DNA of 8,127 nt from Candidatus Caccousia avistercoris (GTDB taxonomy: Bacteria > Bacillota > Clostridia > Oscillospirales > Acutalibacteraceae). The notes beneath the pieces are model-generated. The model worked only from the letters and a program-made list of their open reading frames with translations. It made no database searches and was not told the origin of the DNA. Position numbers and translations under genes: made by a program. Position 1 is the stretch's first letter; every line of letters begins with the position of its first letter. The DNA lies in the NCBI GenBank assembly GCA_018715025.1, contig DVMK01000020.1, positions 1 through 8,127 on the forward strand. The letters are read 5' to 3'. Below are positions 5,533 through 8,127 of this stretch, in pieces.

Positions 5533-6036
5533 CTATTTCAGCATGGCCATTGCGCCTGTGCGCAGAATCTTCTGTACGTTGTACGGATTATAAAGCTCGA
5601 TAAAAGAGTTGATGGTGTCCGCGTCCCCGGTCAGCTCCAGAATCATAGAGTCCTGCGTCACGTTCAGGATATTGGCGTGGAACACGTTGGCGATTTCCAC
5701 CAGCTTCTCGCTGTTCTGCACCGTGCGCGCCACCTTCAGCAGCAGATGCTCCCGCACCACAATCTTCTCCCGGTCCAGCACGTCCACCTGCACAATGTCC
5801 ACCAGCTTGGAAAGCTGTTTGTCCACCTGACGCACAATCCGGTCGTCGCCGGAAACCACAATCAGGATCCGCGAATATTCCGTGTTTTCCGTCTGCGCGG
5901 CCACAATGCTGAGAATGTTGTAGCAGCGGCGGCTGAACAGCCCGGCAATGCGCAGCAGCACGCCGGAACGGTTTTTCGCCAGCACAGAGAGGATGTATTC
6001 CTTCACCGGGGATGGGTTGCTGTTTGTATATTCCAT
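5533..6036 (-). CDS. ilvN: Acetolactate synthase, small (regulatory) subunit
   Basis: A 167-residue protein that stimulates the catalytic subunit and carries feedback inhibition. An N-terminal ACT domain (about 12-88) begins with YILSVLAKNRSGVLLRIAGL and includes SRRCYNILSIVAAQTE (36-50). A C-terminal ALS small-subunit domain follows (about 90-167), with REHLLLKVA and LELTGDADTINSFIELYNPY. N22, G25 and N40 line up with N11, G14 and N29 of E. coli IlvH, residues involved in valine binding, so valine sensitivity is expected. The start ATG 6036 follows AAGGAGG (6049-6043) at six bases. The N-terminus is about 11 residues longer than E. coli IlvH. It lies 21 bases after ilvB and 32 before ilvA. 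The name ilvH would be equally valid. Confidence 0.96.
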   Translation of the reverse strand: MEYTNSNPSPVKEYILSVLAKNRSGVLLRIAGLFSRRCYNILSIVAAQTENTEYSRILIVVSGDDRIVRQVDKQLSKLVDIVQVDVLDREKIVVREHLLLKVARTVQNSEKLVEIANVFHANILNVTQDSMILELTGDADTINSFIELYNPYNVQKILRTGAMAMLK

Positions 6037-6057
6037 GGGGATCCTCCTTCCAAAGCG

Positions 6058-7731
6058 TCAGTCCATTGAGAGAATGGGGCTTTCCACCGAAGCGCCTGCC
6101 GGCACCATGGGAAGCACGTTGATGTCCTTGTTGATGCGGCAGTCGATGAGCACCGGCCGCCGCAGGGCCAGGGCCTCCCGCAGAACAGGCTCCACGTCCT
6201 CCTTTTTGGCGATGGTGAAGGCCTTCATGCCGAAGGCCTCCGCCAGGGCGGGGAAATTGGTGGAAACGTCCACATCCGTCTGGGAAAAGCGGTTGTCGTA
6301 AAACAGCTTCTGCCACTGGCGCACCATGCCCAGCACCGTATTGTTGAACACCAGCTCGACAATGGGCACGTTGTAGGCCACCGCGGTGGCCAGCTCGTTC
6401 AGGTTCATGTGGAAGCTGCCGTCCCCGGCCACGTTCACCACCTGCTGGTCCGGGTTGGCAATCTGCGCCCCAATGGCCGCGCCCAGGCCGAAGCCCATGG
6501 TGCCCAGCCCGCCGGAGGAGACGAACTGCCTGGGCCGGCGGAAGGTGTAGAACTGGGCCGCCCACATCTGGTGCTGGCCCACCTCGGTGGCGATGATGGC
6601 GCTGCTGCCGGTCAGGCGGTCCAGCGTTTCCAGCACGTACTGGGGCGTAAGGCCGGAATCGTCCTTCGCCTGCTGCACAAGGGGGAATTCCTTCTTCCAG
6701 GCGTCCACCTGGGCCATCCACTCCCTGTGATCCTGCTGGGGCAGCAGCCGGTTCAGCTGCTGCAGAATCTCTGCCGCGTCCCCCTTCACCTTCAGCTGTA
6801 CTTCAATATTTTTGTTGAATTCCGCCGTGTCAATCTCAATCTGAATGATGGAGCAGTGGCGGGCAAACAGGCCCGCGTTGCACAGCACCCGGTCGGAAAA
6901 GCGGGTGCCCACCGCCACAAACAGGTCGCAGTTCTTAATGGCCAGGGCCGCCGTGTTGGTGCCGTGCATGCCCAGCATGCCCATATAGCGGGGATCCGCC
7001 TGGTCGAAGCCGCCCTGGCACATGAGCGAACAGGCCACCGGAGCGTCAAGCTTTTCCGCAAAGAGCTTCAGCTCCCCGGCGGCGCCGGAGGAGATGACGC
7101 CGCCGCCGCAGTACAGGAAGGGCCGCTCTGCCCGCTGAATCATGTCCAGCGCCTGGGCGAAGCGCTCCTCCGGCGGGAAGTCGTGGGGCAGGGGAGGCAG
7201 GGGGGCGCGGCGCTCGTACTCGCACTTGGCCGAGGTAATGTCCTTGGGAATGTCCACCAGAACCGGGCCCTTCCGGCCGCTGCCGGCGATCTGGAAGGCC
7301 TCCCGCAGGACGGGGGCAAGGTCCTGCACATCCTTTACAATGTAATTGTGCTTGGTAATCGGCATGGTAATGCCGGTGATGTCCACCTCCTGGAAGCTGT
7401 CAAGCCCCAGAAGGTTCAGGTTCACGTTGCCGGTAATGGCCACCAGGGGGACGCTGTCCATATAAGCGGTGGCAATGCCCGTCACCAGGTTGGTGGCGCC
7501 GGGGCCCGAGGTGGCGATGCAGACCCCCGTTTTGCCGGAGGACCGGGCGTAGCCGTCCGCCGCATGGGCCGCGCCCTGCTCGTGGGCCGTGCGCACATGG
7601 TTAATCCGGTCCCGGTACTCATAGAGGGCGTCGTAAATATTCAGCACGGCCCCTCCCGGGTAGCCGAATACGGTGTCTACCCCCTGCTCCAGCAAACATT
7701 CCATCACAATCTGCGCTCCGGTCAATAACAT
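6058..7731 (-). CDS. ilvB: Acetolactate synthase, large (catalytic) subunit
   Basis: A 557-residue thiamine-diphosphate enzyme that condenses two pyruvates to 2-acetolactate (valine/leucine) or pyruvate with 2-oxobutyrate to 2-aceto-2-hydroxybutyrate (isoleucine). The N-terminal PYR domain has GYPGGAVLNIYDAL (23-36), the catalytic Glu51 in RTAHEQGAAHAADGYA, and TSGPGATNLVTGIATAYMDS. The central domain (about 190-330) is the usual FAD-binding-type fold. The C-terminal PP domain has the cofactor motif GDGSF (436-440), ending in NN (463-464), which holds Mg and diphosphate, then GMVRQWQKLFY. Length and motifs are normal. The ATG at 7731 was chosen because the family N-terminus MLLTGAQIVMECL begins there after AAGGAAGGG. 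A start further upstream would read through the T-box terminator. It is the first gene of the operon. Confidence 0.97.
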   Translation of the reverse strand: MLLTGAQIVMECLLEQGVDTVFGYPGGAVLNIYDALYEYRDRINHVRTAHEQGAAHAADGYARSSGKTGVCIATSGPGATNLVTGIATAYMDSVPLVAITGNVNLNLLGLDSFQEVDITGITMPITKHNYIVKDVQDLAPVLREAFQIAGSGRKGPVLVDIPKDITSAKCEYERRAPLPPLPHDFPPEERFAQALDMIQRAERPFLYCGGGVISSGAAGELKLFAEKLDAPVACSLMCQGGFDQADPRYMGMLGMHGTNTAALAIKNCDLFVAVGTRFSDRVLCNAGLFARHCSIIQIEIDTAEFNKNIEVQLKVKGDAAEILQQLNRLLPQQDHREWMAQVDAWKKEFPLVQQAKDDSGLTPQYVLETLDRLTGSSAIIATEVGQHQMWAAQFYTFRRPRQFVSSGGLGTMGFGLGAAIGAQIANPDQQVVNVAGDGSFHMNLNELATAVAYNVPIVELVFNNTVLGMVRQWQKLFYDNRFSQTDVDVSTNFPALAEAFGMKAFTIAKKEDVEPVLREALALRRPVLIDCRINKDINVLPMVPAGASVESPILSMD

Positions 7732-7751
7732 GGGATTCCCTTCCTTTCTGT

Positions 7752-7791
7752 AAAAAACAAACCCATCTCTATCAAACCTGATAGAGACGGG
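7752..7791 (-). terminator. T-box terminator upstream of ilvB
   Basis: On the - strand CCCGTCTCTATCA (7791-7779) pairs with TGATAGAGATGGG (7774-7762), 13 bp with one G-U pair and a GGTT loop. TTTGTTTTTT (7761-7752) follows. The CGTCTCT of its 5' arm is the part shared with the antiterminator. Confidence 0.95.
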
Positions 7792-8047
7792 CAATCATTC
7801 CTTGCTCGCGGTACCACTCTATTTCCCCCAGCCGGGGGCCCTCGCTGCGCATCCACCAATGCGCTCCCCCGGTAACGGAGGGGATTCCGTGCGCGCTTAC
7901 TGGGCCGCGGGCCGTTCTGCCGCATGCTCCGGGGCGATCTCCTGCAGGCCCTCTGCCGCCTCACAGCGCCCGGCGGCTCTCTGAAAGAGGATTCCCCGCA
8001 TTCCTTCCCCATCACAGCATCTGTCTTTTTGCAATACTAACGTGATA
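7752..8047 (-). promoter_or_regulatory. T-box riboswitch, isoleucine-type, controlling ilvBNA
   Basis: The leader between promoter and ilvB has the full T-box layout on the - strand. The Stem I base ATGCT/AGCAT has GTGAT and GGA next to GGGG/CCCC, a K-turn-like element. The distal loop motif CAGAGAGCC is followed by GGGCGCTGTGAG. The 3' side of the specifier loop reads GGAGATCG; the triplet in the codon position, followed by a purine, is ATC (7938-7936), isoleucine. Stem II/pseudoknot-like pairings follow around ACGGAATCCCCTCCGT and CCGGGGG, then a Stem III hairpin CCCCC-GGCT-GGGGG. The T-box sequence AGAGTGGTACCGCG is at 7820-7807. TGGT pairs with the ACCA end of tRNA, fitting tRNA-Ile with discriminator A. 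Uncharged tRNA-Ile should stabilise the antiterminator (AGAG... with CGTCTCT) and switch the operon on. The exact 5' end is estimated from the promoter. Confidence 0.95.
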
Positions 8048-8053
8048 AATTTT

Positions 8054-8082
8054 AATATACTCTAAACGCCCGGATTTGTCAA
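8054..8082 (-). promoter_or_regulatory. Sigma-A promoter of the ilvBNA operon
   Basis: TTGACA (8082-8077), a 17-base spacer and TATATT (8059-8054) lie on the - strand: a perfect -35 box, and a -10 box with one mismatch. Transcription should start near 8047, just before Stem I of the T-box. The remaining 45 bases to the window edge hold no recognisable gene. Confidence 0.9.
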
Positions 8083-8127
8083 GAAAAAATTCCGCAGGGG
8101 ATTTTGCCGGGCGCAAAGGGGAGGAGG

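Noticed and set aside
4358..5593. Long open frame on the + strand opposite ilvA (411 codons)
   Set aside because: It is antisense to ilvA, with His/Gly/Val-rich low-complexity translation and no family features. It is a shadow frame.
6409..7728. Long open frame on the + strand opposite ilvB (439 codons)
   Set aside because: It lies fully antisense to a well-identified gene. Its translation is rich in Gly, His, Gln and Val with no recognisable domain, as expected from codon bias in GC-rich DNA.

Overview
The window looks like chromosomal DNA from a GC-rich member of the Bacillota, most likely an Oscillospiraceae/Ruminococcaceae-type gut clostridium. That placement is an inference. It rests on GC-rich coding sequence with AT-rich sigma-A promoters, strong AGGAGG ribosome binding sites, a T-box leader, an ECF vitamin-type S component and a GH35 beta-galactosidase. 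No phage, insertion sequence, CRISPR array, tRNA or rRNA gene was seen.

Left part (1-2455). The 3' end of a GH35 beta-galactosidase gene on the + strand meets a - strand pair at a shared hairpin terminator. The pair is an ECF transporter S component and, overlapping it by 8 bases, a uridine-kinase-like P-loop kinase carrying an extra N-terminal domain. The pair is driven by an excellent promoter (TTGACA-17-TATACT). Between promoter and start codon lies a leader of about 230 nt with several hairpins and its own intrinsic terminator. This is the layout of a riboswitch or attenuator, but I do not recognise the class. It is the best candidate for something undescribed here.

Middle (2456-4211). 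Two small + strand genes of 65 and 56 codons, each with a good ribosome binding site, encode proteins I cannot name. A bidirectional terminator separates them from a - strand pair encoding a split ThrE-type threonine/serine exporter (YjjP-like and YjjB-like subunits, joined TGA-ATG with no gap). The exporter pair has its own promoter (TTGACG-17-TACAAT).

Right part (4231-8127). This is an isoleucine/valine biosynthesis operon on the - strand, transcribed ilvB, ilvN, ilvA. It encodes the acetolactate synthase large and small subunits and a threonine ammonia-lyase with an ACT domain. It starts at a promoter (TTGACA-17-TATATT) followed by a complete T-box riboswitch. The specifier triplet reads ATC, so uncharged tRNA-Ile should switch the operon on. 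A perfect 34-nt palindrome follows ilvA and probably ends the transcript.

The genes fit together as follows. IlvA turns threonine into 2-oxobutyrate, and IlvBN condenses this with pyruvate for isoleucine, or two pyruvates for valine and leucine. The exporter next door could dispose of excess threonine. ilvC and ilvD are not in the window.
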